The notes under the pieces are model-generated. The model was given only the letters and a program-made list of their open reading frames with translations. It was not told the origin of the DNA and did no database searches. Shown here piece after piece: positions 45,143 to 54,568 of a stretch of DNA of 64,000 bases (position 1 is the first letter of the stretch; each line of letters opens with the position of its first letter). The translations under genes and the position numbers were made by a program. Source of the stretch: Rhodanobacter sp. B05 (lineage in GTDB: Bacteria > Pseudomonadota > Gammaproteobacteria > Xanthomonadales > Rhodanobacteraceae); the NCBI RefSeq assembly GCF_002001085.1, contig NZ_MUNU01000012.1, positions 62,001 through 126,000 on the forward strand. The letters are read 5' to 3'.

Positions 45143-46320
45143 TGGGTCTGGATGAAGTGCAGGAAGATCGCGCCGTCCACCACCACCTTGTCGCCGGCGT
45201 GGAGCCCTTCGGGAATCAGGAAGCGATCGCCGACGCGCTCGCCAAGCGTCACCGTGCGCTGTGCATAGCCGCCGTCGGTCGCCGCCACGTACACGAACGG
45301 CAGGTTCTCGTCATTGCGCAGGACTGCCGACACCGGCACCAGCAATCCCGTTCGCGCCTCGCTCGACTGGATGCGCACGCGCACATACATCTGCCGCTTC
45401 AGCGCGCCATCGGGATTGTCGACCAGCACGCGCGCGTCGACCGCACGCGTATCGGGATCGACCACGGCGCCGACATTGGTGACCTTGCCATGGATCCCCG
45501 TGCTATCCGTACCGATGTCGACCAGGGCATCGTCCCCGTTCTTCACCGTGTCCAGCTCATCGCCGAACAACTGCGCCATGACCCACATCTGCGAGGTATC
45601 CGCGATGGTGAAGCATGGCGTCGTACCCGCCGCCAGCAGCTGGCCGGGCGCAATCGACTTCTCGACCACGGTGCCGGCGATCGGTGCGCGGATCACGCCC
45701 TGGCCGTGCGCCACCGGTTTGCCTTCGCGGATCGCGGCGATGGTCTGCTGATCGACATGCAAGGCCAGCAACGCCTGCAGTGCGGCGTCGCGGTCGGCGT
45801 CCGCACCGATCGCATCGGATTGTGCCTGCGCATGCTCGCGCTCGGAGATCGCCTGGTGCGCGAACAGGTCGCGATCCGTGGCCGCCACCTGGTCGGCGGC
45901 ATGCGCTGCGGCGAGCGCCTTGCGATAGGCGCCGGCGGCCGCCGCGAAGTCGGGGGAATTCACCCGCGCCAACGGCTGGCCCTGCCTGACCTTCTCGCCC
46001 TGGCTCACCAGTACTTGGGTGACCGGGCCGGAGAACGGCGCCAGTACCTGGGTCGCGCGGTCGTGGTCGAAATCCACCACGCCGCTGGTTTCGATGCCAC
46101 GGTGGAAGCTGCTGCGCGCGATGGCGAGCAGGTGGATATGCTCGCGCTGGGCCGAAGTCAGCGTCACGTTCTGCGGCGTGTCGGCGGCGGTCGTGGCCTG
46201 CGGCTCGGCCTTCGACGAGCAGGCAGCCATGGACATCAATACCGCCAGGGCAAACACCGGCAACAGTGCGGCAGAGATCCGCCGCGTCGACCGCGCCATG
46301 GAAGGAAGTTCACTTTTCAT
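45139..46320 (-). CDS. RND periplasmic adaptor subunit (CzcB/CusB-like lipoprotein)
   Basis: The protein has 393 residues from ATG 46320. A signal peptide with lipobox-like SMAAC near residue 34 suggests lipid anchoring. The barrel-sandwich, alpha-hairpin and beta-barrel layout is visible: FSGPVTQVLVSQGEKVRQGQPLARV, then a long helical hairpin (about residues 125-185), then IRAPIAGTVVEKSIAPGQLLAAG. The adaptor links the pump to the outer-membrane factor. It overlaps the OMF gene by eleven bases and the pump by four. Confidence 0.92.
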   Translation of the reverse strand: MKSELPSMARSTRRISAALLPVFALAVLMSMAACSSKAEPQATTAADTPQNVTLTSAQREHIHLLAIARSSFHRGIETSGVVDFDHDRATQVLAPFSGPVTQVLVSQGEKVRQGQPLARVNSPDFAAAAGAYRKALAAAHAADQVAATDRDLFAHQAISEREHAQAQSDAIGADADRDAALQALLALHVDQQTIAAIREGKPVAHGQGVIRAPIAGTVVEKSIAPGQLLAAGTTPCFTIADTSQMWVMAQLFGDELDTVKNGDDALVDIGTDSTGIHGKVTNVGAVVDPDTRAVDARVLVDNPDGALKRQMYVRVRIQSSEARTGLLVPVSAVLRNDENLPFVYVAATDGGYAQRTVTLGERVGDRFLIPEGLHAGDKVVVDGAIFLHFIQTQ

Positions 46321-47935
46321 CGCTATCCCGAGTGGCAGCGGCGTGGTTTGGAGTGGACAAGGTGGCGGTCCCGCCGTCGGTCGTGGTGTCATGCCACCAG
46401 CCACCGCCGAGTGCCTGGAACAGTGCCGCCGTATCGGCGTAGCGGCTCGCCTGCGCCTGCACCAGCGCGATGCGAGCCTGCCCATAAGCCTGTTCCGCGC
46501 TCAGCAGCGACAGATAGCTGGCGTAACCGTCGTGGTACTGGCGCTGAGACAGATCCAGCGTGAGCTTGGCCGCATCGGCGGCACGGGCCGCGGCCTGCAG
46601 GCCTTCGGCATCATGCTGCAGGGCGGCCAGCGTATCGGCCACGTTCTGGAACGCGGTCAGCACCGTGCCGCGATATTGCTCGGCCGCCTCCACATAGGCC
46701 GCCTTGGCCGCGCGCTCCTGATGCAGCAGGCTGCCACCATGGAAAATCGGCGCAGCGATATCGGCGCCGATGCCCCAGAAGCCCGTACCGGCCTTGAACA
46801 CCTGGCCTATCGCCACCGCGGTGCTGCCGGCATTTGCGCTGAGGGAGATATTTGGCAACCGATTCGCGATGGCCACGCCGATATTGGCGCTGGCCGCGTG
46901 CATGTTCGCCTCGGCCTGGCGCACGTCCGGACGCTGCGCCACCAGTCTGGACGGCAGGCTCAGCGGCAGGTGTTGCGGCAGGTGCAGACTGGCCAGGTCG
47001 AAAGCCTGCTCGGGTGCCTGGCTCGGCAGGCGCCCAGCCAGCACGGCCAGCAAGTCGTTTTGCCGATCCATCTGGGTCAGCAGCGGCGGCAGCGTCGCCT
47101 GGAGCTGGGCCAGCTGTGACTCCTGCGCAGCCAGATCGAGACGGCCGGCGTACCCCTTGTCCAGCTGGTAGCGCAGGATCTTCACCATCTTCGTGTTGAT
47201 CGCGATCAGCTCACGAGTCGCCTCGATCTGCGCACGCAATGAAGCCTGCTGTACGGCCGCAGCCACCACGTTGGTACTCAACGTGATGCGGGCGGCGATC
47301 ATCTGAAACCGCACGGACTGTTCCTGCGCCTTCAGCGATTCCACCGTGCGTCGGTTGAGGCCGAACACGTCCGGTGCATACGAGATGCTGAGCTGCGGAG
47401 TGAAGAAGCTGTACAGATACTCCTGGGGTACGACCGGATAGTTCGGCCCGGGCGCGACCTGCTGCGACTGCATCTGGCGGCTGGCCGAGAACCCCCCGTC
47501 GACGGCCGGATAATTGGCGCCGCGCTGCGCCCGAGTATTTTCATGCGCCACCGCCAGCGCCGCCTGCGCGGCCTTCAGATCGGGGTTGTGCGCCAGCGAC
47601 TGCCGGATCAGCGCGTTGAGCGCGGGCGAATGGAACAGCGTCCACCACTCGGCGGGAATATCGCCGCCACGAGCGAATTGCTGGGATTCCCCACCCGCGA
47701 TATCCGGCGTAGCCGCCGTACTCGTTGCCGGTTGCGCGGTGTAATCGCTGACGTCGGGAGCGGCGGGGCGCTTGAAGTCCGGGCCGACTGCACAACCGGT
47801 CAGCAGCAGCGCCAGCAGCGCGGGCAAATACCGCCAGAGCGCAAGCCACGACACGCCTGATCGCGAAATATCTTCGCGTATCCCATCCCTTGCGCCCGCA
47901 GACCCCGCAACCTCATCGATCCTCGGTTGGTTCAT
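46310..47935 (-). CDS. Outer-membrane efflux factor (NodT/OprM-type lipoprotein)
   Basis: The protein has 541 residues. The lipobox LLLTGC lies near residue 48, followed by CAVGPDFKRPAAP, the standard start of NodT/CusC-type factors. Two repeated halves each contribute long helical hairpins and strands (PQLSISYAPDVFGLNRR, DIAAPIFHGGSLL). It forms the trimeric outer-membrane duct of the tripartite pump. It is the first gene of the operon, with a perfect 13-base palindrome 49 bases upstream. The acidic tail (AAATRDSDEK) runs into the adaptor start. Confidence 0.92.
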   Translation of the reverse strand: MNQPRIDEVAGSAGARDGIREDISRSGVSWLALWRYLPALLALLLTGCAVGPDFKRPAAPDVSDYTAQPATSTAATPDIAGGESQQFARGGDIPAEWWTLFHSPALNALIRQSLAHNPDLKAAQAALAVAHENTRAQRGANYPAVDGGFSASRQMQSQQVAPGPNYPVVPQEYLYSFFTPQLSISYAPDVFGLNRRTVESLKAQEQSVRFQMIAARITLSTNVVAAAVQQASLRAQIEATRELIAINTKMVKILRYQLDKGYAGRLDLAAQESQLAQLQATLPPLLTQMDRQNDLLAVLAGRLPSQAPEQAFDLASLHLPQHLPLSLPSRLVAQRPDVRQAEANMHAASANIGVAIANRLPNISLSANAGSTAVAIGQVFKAGTGFWGIGADIAAPIFHGGSLLHQERAAKAAYVEAAEQYRGTVLTAFQNVADTLAALQHDAEGLQAAARAADAAKLTLDLSQRQYHDGYASYLSLLSAEQAYGQARIALVQAQASRYADTAALFQALGGGWWHDTTTDGGTATLSTPNHAAATRDSDEK

Positions 47936-47981
47936 GCAAGCGTGTCTTCAGGATCGGAGGAAAGGGACTGCGAAGCTCGTA

Positions 47982-48001
47982 ACGATATAATATATCATCG
48001 T
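47982..48001. promoter_or_regulatory. Palindrome upstream of the efflux operon
   Basis: GATATA-A-TATATC (47984-47996) is a perfect dyad, and ACGAT/ATCGT (47982-47986 and 47997-48001) flanks it. It lies 47-66 bases before the outer-membrane factor start, overlapping likely promoter sequence. It is probably an operator for a metal or drug regulator encoded elsewhere. Confidence 0.5.
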
Positions 48002-48077
48002 ACGGCAAAAGCCCTGCCGGAAGTCATGCCCGGCCACCATCGAGGCGACGCGCCTGCCGGCAAGCCGCCCGAAACCG

Positions 48078-49589
48078 TTACAACCCCTTCGCCGCCTGCG
48101 CCACCGCGCGGAACAGCGCGCGACCCTTGCTCATGGTCTCCTCCCACTCGGCGGCGGGATCGGAGTCGTAGACGATGCCTGCGCCGGCCTGCACATGCAG
48201 GCGGCCGTTCTGGATCACCGCAGTGCGGATCGCGATGGCGGTGTCGGCGTCGCCCCACCAGCCGATCCAGCCGATCGCACCGGCGTAGATGTTGCGCTTG
48301 TACGGCTCCAGCTCCTGGATGATCTCCAGCGCACGGATCTTCGGCGCGCCGCTGAGCGTGCCGGCCGGGAATGTGGCCTTGAGCACATCCATGTAACTCA
48401 GACCCGGGCGCGGCGTGCCCTGCACCTGCGACACGATGTGCATCACATGCGAATAGCGTTCGATCGCGAAAGAGTCGCTGACCTCGACCGTGCCGGTCTC
48501 GCTGATCCGGCCGATGTCGTTGCGACCGAGGTCGATCAGCATCACATGCTCGGCGCGCTCCTTCGGATCGGCCAGCAGTTCGGCTTCCAGTGCCTTATCC
48601 TCTTCCTCGGTGGCACCGCGTTTGCGCGTGCCGGCGAGCGGACGCACCACCACCTTGCCATCCATCAGCCGCGCCAGGATCTCCGGCGAGGAACCCACGA
48701 TCTGCGTTTCGCCCAGGTCGACGAAATACATGTACGGCGACGGGTTCAGCGCACGCAGCGCACGGTACACGTCGACCGGCCGCGCATTGAAACCCACGCT
48801 GAGCCGCTGCGACGGCACCACCTGGAAGATGTCGCCGGCGCGGATGTATTCCTTCGCGCGCTCGACCATCGCCTCGAACTCCTCGCGGGTGAACGAGGAT
48901 TTGAAATCGCCCTCGTCCAGCGCGACCGATTGCGTGAGCTGCGGATACGAGGCGCCACCCTGGCGCAGTCGGTAGACCAGTGCATCCAGCCGGCGCTGCG
49001 CGGCGGCATAGGCCTGCGGCTGCGCAGGATCGGCATGCACGATCAGGTACAGCCGGCCCTTGAGGTTGTCGAACACCGCCACTTCCTCGGCCAGCATCAG
49101 CAGCACATCGGGCGTGCCCAGCTCGTCCGCGCGATCCCACTGCGCCAGCCGCGGCTCGATGTAGCCGATCGTCTCGAACCCGAAGTAGCCGACCAGGCCG
49201 CCGCTGAACGCGGGCAGTTGCGGCAAGCGCGGCACGTCGTACTGCTGGCGCAGCTTCTCGATCTCGGCCAGCGGATCGTCGAGATGGCGCCGCTCGACGA
49301 CTTCTCCCGCATCTTCCACTTCAAGTTCGTGCCCGCGCAGGCGGTACACCCGCTTCGCCGGCAGGCCGATGATGGAATAGCGTCCCCAGGTGGCGCCGCC
49401 CTCGACTGATTCGAACAGGAAGGTGTACGGGCCGTCGGCCAGCTTCAGGTACACCGACAGCGGCGTGTCGAGGTCGGAAAACACCTCGCGCACCAGCGGG
49501 ATGCGCGTATGCCCCTGGGCGACCAGCGCGTCGAATTCGTCTCGGGAGATCACGTGGGCGTTCCGGATGGCCGAACGGAAAGCCGTCAT
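48078..49589 (-). CDS. trpE: Anthranilate synthase component I
   Basis: The enzyme makes anthranilate from chorismate with TrpG. It has 503 residues from ATG 49589. The N-terminal regulatory part has PLSVYLKLADGPYTFLFESVEGG, and the catalytic part has AKEYIRAGDIFQVVPSQR, SPSPYMYF-type, GSSPEILAR, PLAGTRKRG, HVMLIDLGRNDIGR and TFPAGTLSGAPKIRALEII. All chorismate-site landmarks are present. It is separated from trpG-trpD-trpC by the whole 13.4-48 kb island, though on the same strand. No leader peptide is seen upstream. Confidence 0.97.
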   Translation of the reverse strand: MTAFRSAIRNAHVISRDEFDALVAQGHTRIPLVREVFSDLDTPLSVYLKLADGPYTFLFESVEGGATWGRYSIIGLPAKRVYRLRGHELEVEDAGEVVERRHLDDPLAEIEKLRQQYDVPRLPQLPAFSGGLVGYFGFETIGYIEPRLAQWDRADELGTPDVLLMLAEEVAVFDNLKGRLYLIVHADPAQPQAYAAAQRRLDALVYRLRQGGASYPQLTQSVALDEGDFKSSFTREEFEAMVERAKEYIRAGDIFQVVPSQRLSVGFNARPVDVYRALRALNPSPYMYFVDLGETQIVGSSPEILARLMDGKVVVRPLAGTRKRGATEEEDKALEAELLADPKERAEHVMLIDLGRNDIGRISETGTVEVSDSFAIERYSHVMHIVSQVQGTPRPGLSYMDVLKATFPAGTLSGAPKIRALEIIQELEPYKRNIYAGAIGWIGWWGDADTAIAIRTAVIQNGRLHVQAGAGIVYDSDPAAEWEETMSKGRALFRAVAQAAKGL

Positions 49590-49682
49590 TGTAGGCGATG
49601 CGTGAGCCGGCCACGCGACGCGCGCTTGATACGCCAACGGGGGCGGTCTAACCTCGGCGGACAGGCAACAGGGGACAACTTG

Positions 49683-50948
49683 GTGAATCAGTACTGCGTC
49701 GTATTGTGCGGCCTGCAGGCCGGGGCGACTGACGACGCTTCCGCGTGGCGGCCGGTGGCGGCCGCACTGAAACTCGATCAGGACGATTTCGCGCGACGCG
49801 TGGTCGCCGCATTGCCGCGGGTCGTGCGGCGCGAGCTGGACCAAACCACCGCCGAGCGCGTCGCGCAGCTGCTGCAGGCCATGCACGTCGATGCGCGCGC
49901 CCTGCCCGACGACCGGCAACTGGCTTACATCGACCGCGCCGGAACGACGCGCGGACCGCTGCCACAATCCTCGCTGGACGAGTTCATCCAGCCGGGCGAA
50001 TCGTACCGGTTGCGTGGCGACACGACGTGGTCGCCGTGGCCGGTGCCGGTCGACCACGCGGCAACGGCCACGGCAACCATCGACCATGAAAACATCGACG
50101 AAACGACACCGTCGTCGACGCCGGACGACGGGGACATCAACGACACGCCGGCACGGTCACCCACGGACTCCGCCCATGGCGACGGCGGATCCGTTCCGGA
50201 TGAACTGTCCGACGATGCCTACGGTGAACCGCCACACGCCACGAGCACCTCATGGTCCCCCGATACGTGGAACGACCTCGACGACACCGCCGCGGAACCG
50301 CTCGCGGCCGCCACCCGCGACGAAGCAAGCCACGCGACGCCGCCACCCGTGCCTGCGCCCGCGCCGCCCGACGATCCGGAAACCGCGGCACCCACCGTGG
50401 ACAGCGGAGAAGCCGGGCATGACGGCTCCCTCATCGATCCGCCGCAAGAAACCCCCGCGTCCGACGATCCGGAATCCTTTGCTCCGATGGCGCCCGAGGC
50501 CGTTGAAGCCGGAACACCTGCGCCCTCGCGTGCGGGTCGTCTTGTCGTGCTGCTGGTGCTCGCGGGGCTGGCAGCATGGGCGTACTTCCACTGGACCGCA
50601 GGCACGCATGTGAGCGGACCGCCCGCAGTACCGGCAGCCATCCGGCCGTCGAAGAGCAGCAGCGGACAGCCAGCGACACCGACGCCTTCCGCCTCGGCCG
50701 CGAAGGCGGCATCGACCACCCATCCGGCGGCCGCGGCGTCGGCAGTTGCGACCCCGGCGTCCACCACCGCAACCCCGCCAGCAACGGCATCGTTGCCGGC
50801 GCCGGCCACCACCAACGCGGAAACCGCGGTCGCGACATCTTCGTCCAGCCCAGCACCAGCTGCCGCCGGCACCAGCACGACCGTGCCTGCCCTGCCATCT
50901 CCTGCCACAACGACATCGAGCGCGCGGCCAGCAACGCCAACGCACTGA
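49683..50948 (+). CDS. Membrane protein with long low-complexity periplasmic tail
   Basis: The protein has 421 residues from GTG 49683, with AGGGGA upstream. The N-terminal domain (about 1-115) begins NQYCVVLCGLQ and contains a GPLPQSSLDEFIQPGE stretch that recalls a GYF-like fold. An acidic Asp/Glu/Thr/Pro linker follows to about residue 275. One TM helix lies at about 278-298 (RLVVLLVLAGLAAWAYFHW), then an Ala/Thr/Ser/Pro-rich tail to the end. I do not recognise the protein. It precedes the GYF/pilin-like gene on the same strand, and both share GYF-like and membrane features. Confidence 0.65.
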   Translation: MNQYCVVLCGLQAGATDDASAWRPVAAALKLDQDDFARRVVAALPRVVRRELDQTTAERVAQLLQAMHVDARALPDDRQLAYIDRAGTTRGPLPQSSLDEFIQPGESYRLRGDTTWSPWPVPVDHAATATATIDHENIDETTPSSTPDDGDINDTPARSPTDSAHGDGGSVPDELSDDAYGEPPHATSTSWSPDTWNDLDDTAAEPLAAATRDEASHATPPPVPAPAPPDDPETAAPTVDSGEAGHDGSLIDPPQETPASDDPESFAPMAPEAVEAGTPAPSRAGRLVVLLVLAGLAAWAYFHWTAGTHVSGPPAVPAAIRPSKSSSGQPATPTPSASAAKAASTTHPAAAASAVATPASTTATPPATASLPAPATTNAETAVATSSSSPAPAAAGTSTTVPALPSPATTTSSARPATPTH

Positions 50949-51254
50949 GCGGGTGGTTGGAAAGAGCATCCCTGCATGGCCCGGATACATCGGGCCACGC
51001 ACATGCCACGCCTGGCTGCGCTTGTCCGGCAGCCACCAGCGCACTAATCTCGCTGCCGGGGGATCGGAACAGAGTCCGGGGATACGGTTGCTTTTGACGG
51101 CTTGCAGTTCGCCGGAAATCTGGCCGGACTGGCATGCGCGAGGCAGTTTTCCAACCAACATCCTGCAGACGAAGCGCCTCCATGACGATCACGCGGATGC
51201 CGGCTTCGGGGCCGACGCCGCGTGGTACATCGAGTGACCCACAGGGAGTTCGAC
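50949..51254. other. Intergenic region before the GYF/pilin-like gene
   Basis: No gene is seen in 306 bases. A GGCCCG/CGGGCC hairpin without a T tract lies near 50980, shortly after the preceding stop, and a TTGACG -35-like element lies near 51094. Nothing else is recognised. Confidence 0.35.
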
Positions 51255-52448
51255 GTGAGCAACAGCGAGCAGATATGGATCGGCCAGAATGGTGAAAAAT
51301 ACGGCCCGTACAGCGAAGCAAATGTCCGCCAGTGGCTGAGGGAGGGCAAGCTCGCCGCGGATGCGCTGGGCTGGCGCCAGGGCATGGCCGGTTGGATCCC
51401 GCTGGCCGAATTGTTTGCTGACGAGGCAACCGCTGACGGGGCGATGCCGCCACCGCTGGCGAGCGCGCAGGTACCGCCGCCGGGAGCCGGCGCGAGGGCG
51501 TCAACGTGGCCTGAATCGTTTTCCGCAAGACGGGACGAATCCCCTGGTGCTGCGTCGGCCGACCGCGCCGTCATGCCCACGCCACCGTCACTGCACTGGG
51601 GATTGGTGTGGCTGTTCACCGCGCTCACGCTTGGCATTTTCGGCCTGGTGTGGCCGTTCATCCAGGCCAACTGGGTGCGCAAGATCGATCGGCAAAGCCA
51701 TGCCACCCTGCTGCTTGGCCTGGCCACAACCTGCTTCGTCATCGGCTATCCGCTGTATTTCGCTGGTCTCGCGTCCATGCCTCACGGCAATACCGGCCTG
51801 GTCGGCTTCGCCGCACTCCTGCTGCTCGCGTGCTGGGTGCTCTATCTCGTGGCCTATTTCTCGATGGCCGGCTCGATGCGCGACAAACTCGCCAGCCGGG
51901 CACTGCCGCTGGACATTGGCGGTGTCACGTTGTTCTTCTTCACCATGTACTACCTGCAGGCCCAGCTGAGCTGGCTGGAGCGCTGGAAGCGCACGGGCCA
52001 GACCACGCCACGCGCCTCCAAGGGCGTGTTCTGGGCGATCTTCTGCATCGTGCCGTTCGTGATCGCGATCCTCGCCGCCATCAGCATCCCCGCCTATCAG
52101 GACTACCTGATCCGTTCGCAGGTTGCCGAAGGCGCCGTGCTGGCCGACGGCGCCAGGACGGCGGTGGCGGAGTACTACGCGAACCGGCACGCCCTGCCCG
52201 CCGACAATGCCGCCGGAGGCCTGGCCCAGAGCAGCTCGATCACCGGCAGGTATGTCTCCAGCGTGCAGGTGTCCGATGGCACGATCACGGTGAGTTTCGG
52301 CACGCTCCAGGCGAACCGGGTCATCCGCAACGACGTGCTGGTGCTGAGCCCTTCACCGGACAGCAGCGGGCAGCTCCGCTGGCGTTGCGGCGGCATGGAA
52401 ACCACGGTGCCCCAGCGATACCTGCCGACTTCCTGCCGCGAGCCCTGA
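51255..52448 (+). CDS. GYF_2-domain membrane protein fused to a pilin-like C-terminus
   Basis: The protein has 397 residues from GTG 51255, with AGGGAG six bases upstream. The N-terminus is a GYF_2/DUF4339 domain (IWIGQNGEKYGPYSEANVRQWL, residues 6-55). A linker and three or four TM helices follow (about 115-250), like DUF805/DUF4234 proteins. The C-terminal 130 residues look like a type IV pilin: hydrophobic helix VIAILAAISIPAYQDYLIRS, then AVLADGARTAVAEYYANR, and a terminal Cys pair (RCGG...TSC). The prepilin peptidase site Gly-Phe-Thr-Leu-x-Glu is absent, so it cannot be processed as a pilin. Function unknown. Confidence 0.72.
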   Translation: MSNSEQIWIGQNGEKYGPYSEANVRQWLREGKLAADALGWRQGMAGWIPLAELFADEATADGAMPPPLASAQVPPPGAGARASTWPESFSARRDESPGAASADRAVMPTPPSLHWGLVWLFTALTLGIFGLVWPFIQANWVRKIDRQSHATLLLGLATTCFVIGYPLYFAGLASMPHGNTGLVGFAALLLLACWVLYLVAYFSMAGSMRDKLASRALPLDIGGVTLFFFTMYYLQAQLSWLERWKRTGQTTPRASKGVFWAIFCIVPFVIAILAAISIPAYQDYLIRSQVAEGAVLADGARTAVAEYYANRHALPADNAAGGLAQSSSITGRYVSSVQVSDGTITVSFGTLQANRVIRNDVLVLSPSPDSSGQLRWRCGGMETTVPQRYLPTSCREP

Positions 52449-52507
52449 TCGGAGCAGGCATGGATGCACGTGCGCGTGCGTCCATGCCGAATCAGGAACC
52501 CGAGGAG

Positions 52508-54538
52508 TCAACCGCCCAGCCGCTGCCGCGGCATGCCGCGCAGGCGCAGCGAGAACGCCACGCCACTGCCATCATCTAGGTTGCGTGCGCTGGCGATACC
52601 ACCATGCCGCTCGGCGACCAGCCGCACCACATACAGGCCCAGGCCCAGATGTGGCGCATCGCCGGGCGTGGCCTTGTCGCGCAGGCTGACCAGGGAATCG
52701 AACAGCCGACCCTGCATGGCCGCCGGCAGCATCGGGCCCTGATTCGCCAGTTCGATCTCGGCGCCATCCGCCGTGGCGCTCAGGCTCAGTCGCAACCAGC
52801 CGTCGGGTGGCGTGAATGACAAGGCGTTGTCCAGCAGTTTGTCCAGCGCCTGCGCGATAAGCTCGGGCGCGCCGTGCAGCGGCAACGGCGATTCCGGCAG
52901 CCGGCACTCGAGCCGGCGCGTGCCGATCAGGGGCCGATAGCCGTCGGCGCAACCGCGCACCACGTCGCGCAAATCGACATCCTCCGGCTCGGCCGTCTCG
53001 ATCGAGCGCTCCATCCGGCTGGATTCGCTCATCGCGCGAACCAGCGCGCCCAGCCGCGCCACGCCATCGCGGGCACGCGCCAGGTAAGGCCCGGCCTGGT
53101 CCGGTAGCGCCGCATGGTCCTGCAGGGCATGTTCGAGGTTGTCCAGCGACGACTTGACGATCGCCAGCGGCGTGTTGAGTTCGTGCGACAGCTTCGAGGC
53201 CAGGGTGCGCAGGTAATCGGTATAGCCGCCGACCACGACGAACAGCTTTTCGAAGCTGCGTGCGAGGTCGCCGATCTCGTCCGGCGTATCCGTCATCGGG
53301 AAGCGGCCCGGCCCCAATTGGCCGTCCAGACGTCCATCGTTTAGCTGGGCGCGCTCGGCCGCGTTGCGCAGCCGCGCCAGTCGCAGGCTGAGCCGGGTCG
53401 CGAATGCCAGCAGGATGCCGCCGGCCACCAGCAGCACGCCGAAGCTGGTCAGCAACAACCCGAACAGGGCGCGATTGGCCAGCAAGGGTACCGTGCGGCT
53501 GGCCTGCTCCAGCAGCAGCATTCCCTCGACCTTGCCGGATTGTTCGATCGGCACCGTGGCAGCCAGCACCACGCTGCCGCGTTCCTCGCCATGGCGCCAC
53601 ACGGTGACGGCCTTGCCGGCGCGCGCCTGCCTGACTTCGGCCGTATCCAGCTGCGGCACGTCCTGCGACCACAGCTCGGCGTCCTCCAGTCGGGTGGCCA
53701 GCAGCGAGCGATACACCAGCGAGGCGAACCAGCCCGGCTGGCCATCGGCACCGGGCGCACTGTCGAGCCTGCCGCTGCGCGCCAGCAACCAGCCCGACGG
53801 CGACAACACGCGCGCCTGCACCCGATCGGGCACGAGCTGGGCCAGTTCGCTCGACAGCGCGGCGGAATAACGGCTGAGCGGGCGCGTGTCCGATGCCATG
53901 CGGTCGCCATCGGCGTTCGCGTCGTACGCACCCACGCCCAGCGTGAGCAAATCCATCTGGCGCGGCAGGCGCAGTTCGACCTGGTAACCGCTGCCGTCCT
54001 CCTGCCAACGCGCGGTGAGCTGATCCGGCAGGCCGGCCAGCGCCGGATCGAGCGGCAGCGCGGTCAACGGTCCCGGCGCCGCGCTGGCCAGCAGGTAACG
54101 CCGCTGGCCGGCGGCATTGCCGAGGGTGAGGATCAGGTGATCGGCCAGCAGGGCGTTCGGATCCTCCGCGTCGGCGCGTGTGCGACGCGCATCGGCCACC
54201 CGTGCATACAGATAGAGACCATCGTCATCCTCGGCCAGCAGCAACTGGCCGCGCCGTGCGAACGGCTGGCTCCACGGCGTCAGCGGCGCCCAGTCGTCGC
54301 CATAGCCATCCACCGTGATCGGTCCCGGCGCCGACTGCACATACCAGCTCGGACCAGCGGCCGGCGGCACCGCATGAGTCACCACCAGGCTGCGCGCCAC
54401 CACCTGCGCCGAAGCCTGCAACGCCTGCGCCTGGCCGTCGCGCAGCAAGGCCTCCATCTGCCGCACATCGAACCAGCCCGCCACCGGCAGCGCCAGCGTG
54501 CACAGCGCCACCAGCAGCAGTTTCCGGCGCAGGGTCAT
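52508..54538 (-). CDS. pdsS: Sortase-system sensor histidine kinase (PdsS-like)
   Basis: The protein has 676 residues. TM1 is at residues 7-22 and TM2 at about 358-384, enclosing a 330-residue periplasmic domain that begins with a CBM-like beta-sandwich (VDGYGDDWAPL...LLAEDDDGLYLYARVADA). HAMP and HisKA domains follow, with the phospho-acceptor in SKLSHELNTPLAIV, and then HATPase with DKLLDNALSFTPPDG and LGLGLYVVRL. The layout and its place beside a response regulator, VIT/VWA protein and class GN sortase fit the proteobacterial dedicated sortase system kinase. It presumably senses an envelope signal and controls the sortase genes. Confidence 0.85.
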   Translation of the reverse strand: MTLRRKLLLVALCTLALPVAGWFDVRQMEALLRDGQAQALQASAQVVARSLVVTHAVPPAAGPSWYVQSAPGPITVDGYGDDWAPLTPWSQPFARRGQLLLAEDDDGLYLYARVADARRTRADAEDPNALLADHLILTLGNAAGQRRYLLASAAPGPLTALPLDPALAGLPDQLTARWQEDGSGYQVELRLPRQMDLLTLGVGAYDANADGDRMASDTRPLSRYSAALSSELAQLVPDRVQARVLSPSGWLLARSGRLDSAPGADGQPGWFASLVYRSLLATRLEDAELWSQDVPQLDTAEVRQARAGKAVTVWRHGEERGSVVLAATVPIEQSGKVEGMLLLEQASRTVPLLANRALFGLLLTSFGVLLVAGGILLAFATRLSLRLARLRNAAERAQLNDGRLDGQLGPGRFPMTDTPDEIGDLARSFEKLFVVVGGYTDYLRTLASKLSHELNTPLAIVKSSLDNLEHALQDHAALPDQAGPYLARARDGVARLGALVRAMSESSRMERSIETAEPEDVDLRDVVRGCADGYRPLIGTRRLECRLPESPLPLHGAPELIAQALDKLLDNALSFTPPDGWLRLSLSATADGAEIELANQGPMLPAAMQGRLFDSLVSLRDKATPGDAPHLGLGLYVVRLVAERHGGIASARNLDDGSGVAFSLRLRGMPRQRLGG

Positions 54539-54568
54539 GCCACAACCACCGACTGCCGAGCGCCGGGA

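Noticed and set aside
52020..52448. C-terminal part of the GYF gene as an independent pilin gene
   Set aside because: No start codon with ribosome site and no prepilin cleavage motif; the frame is continuous with the GYF and TM parts.
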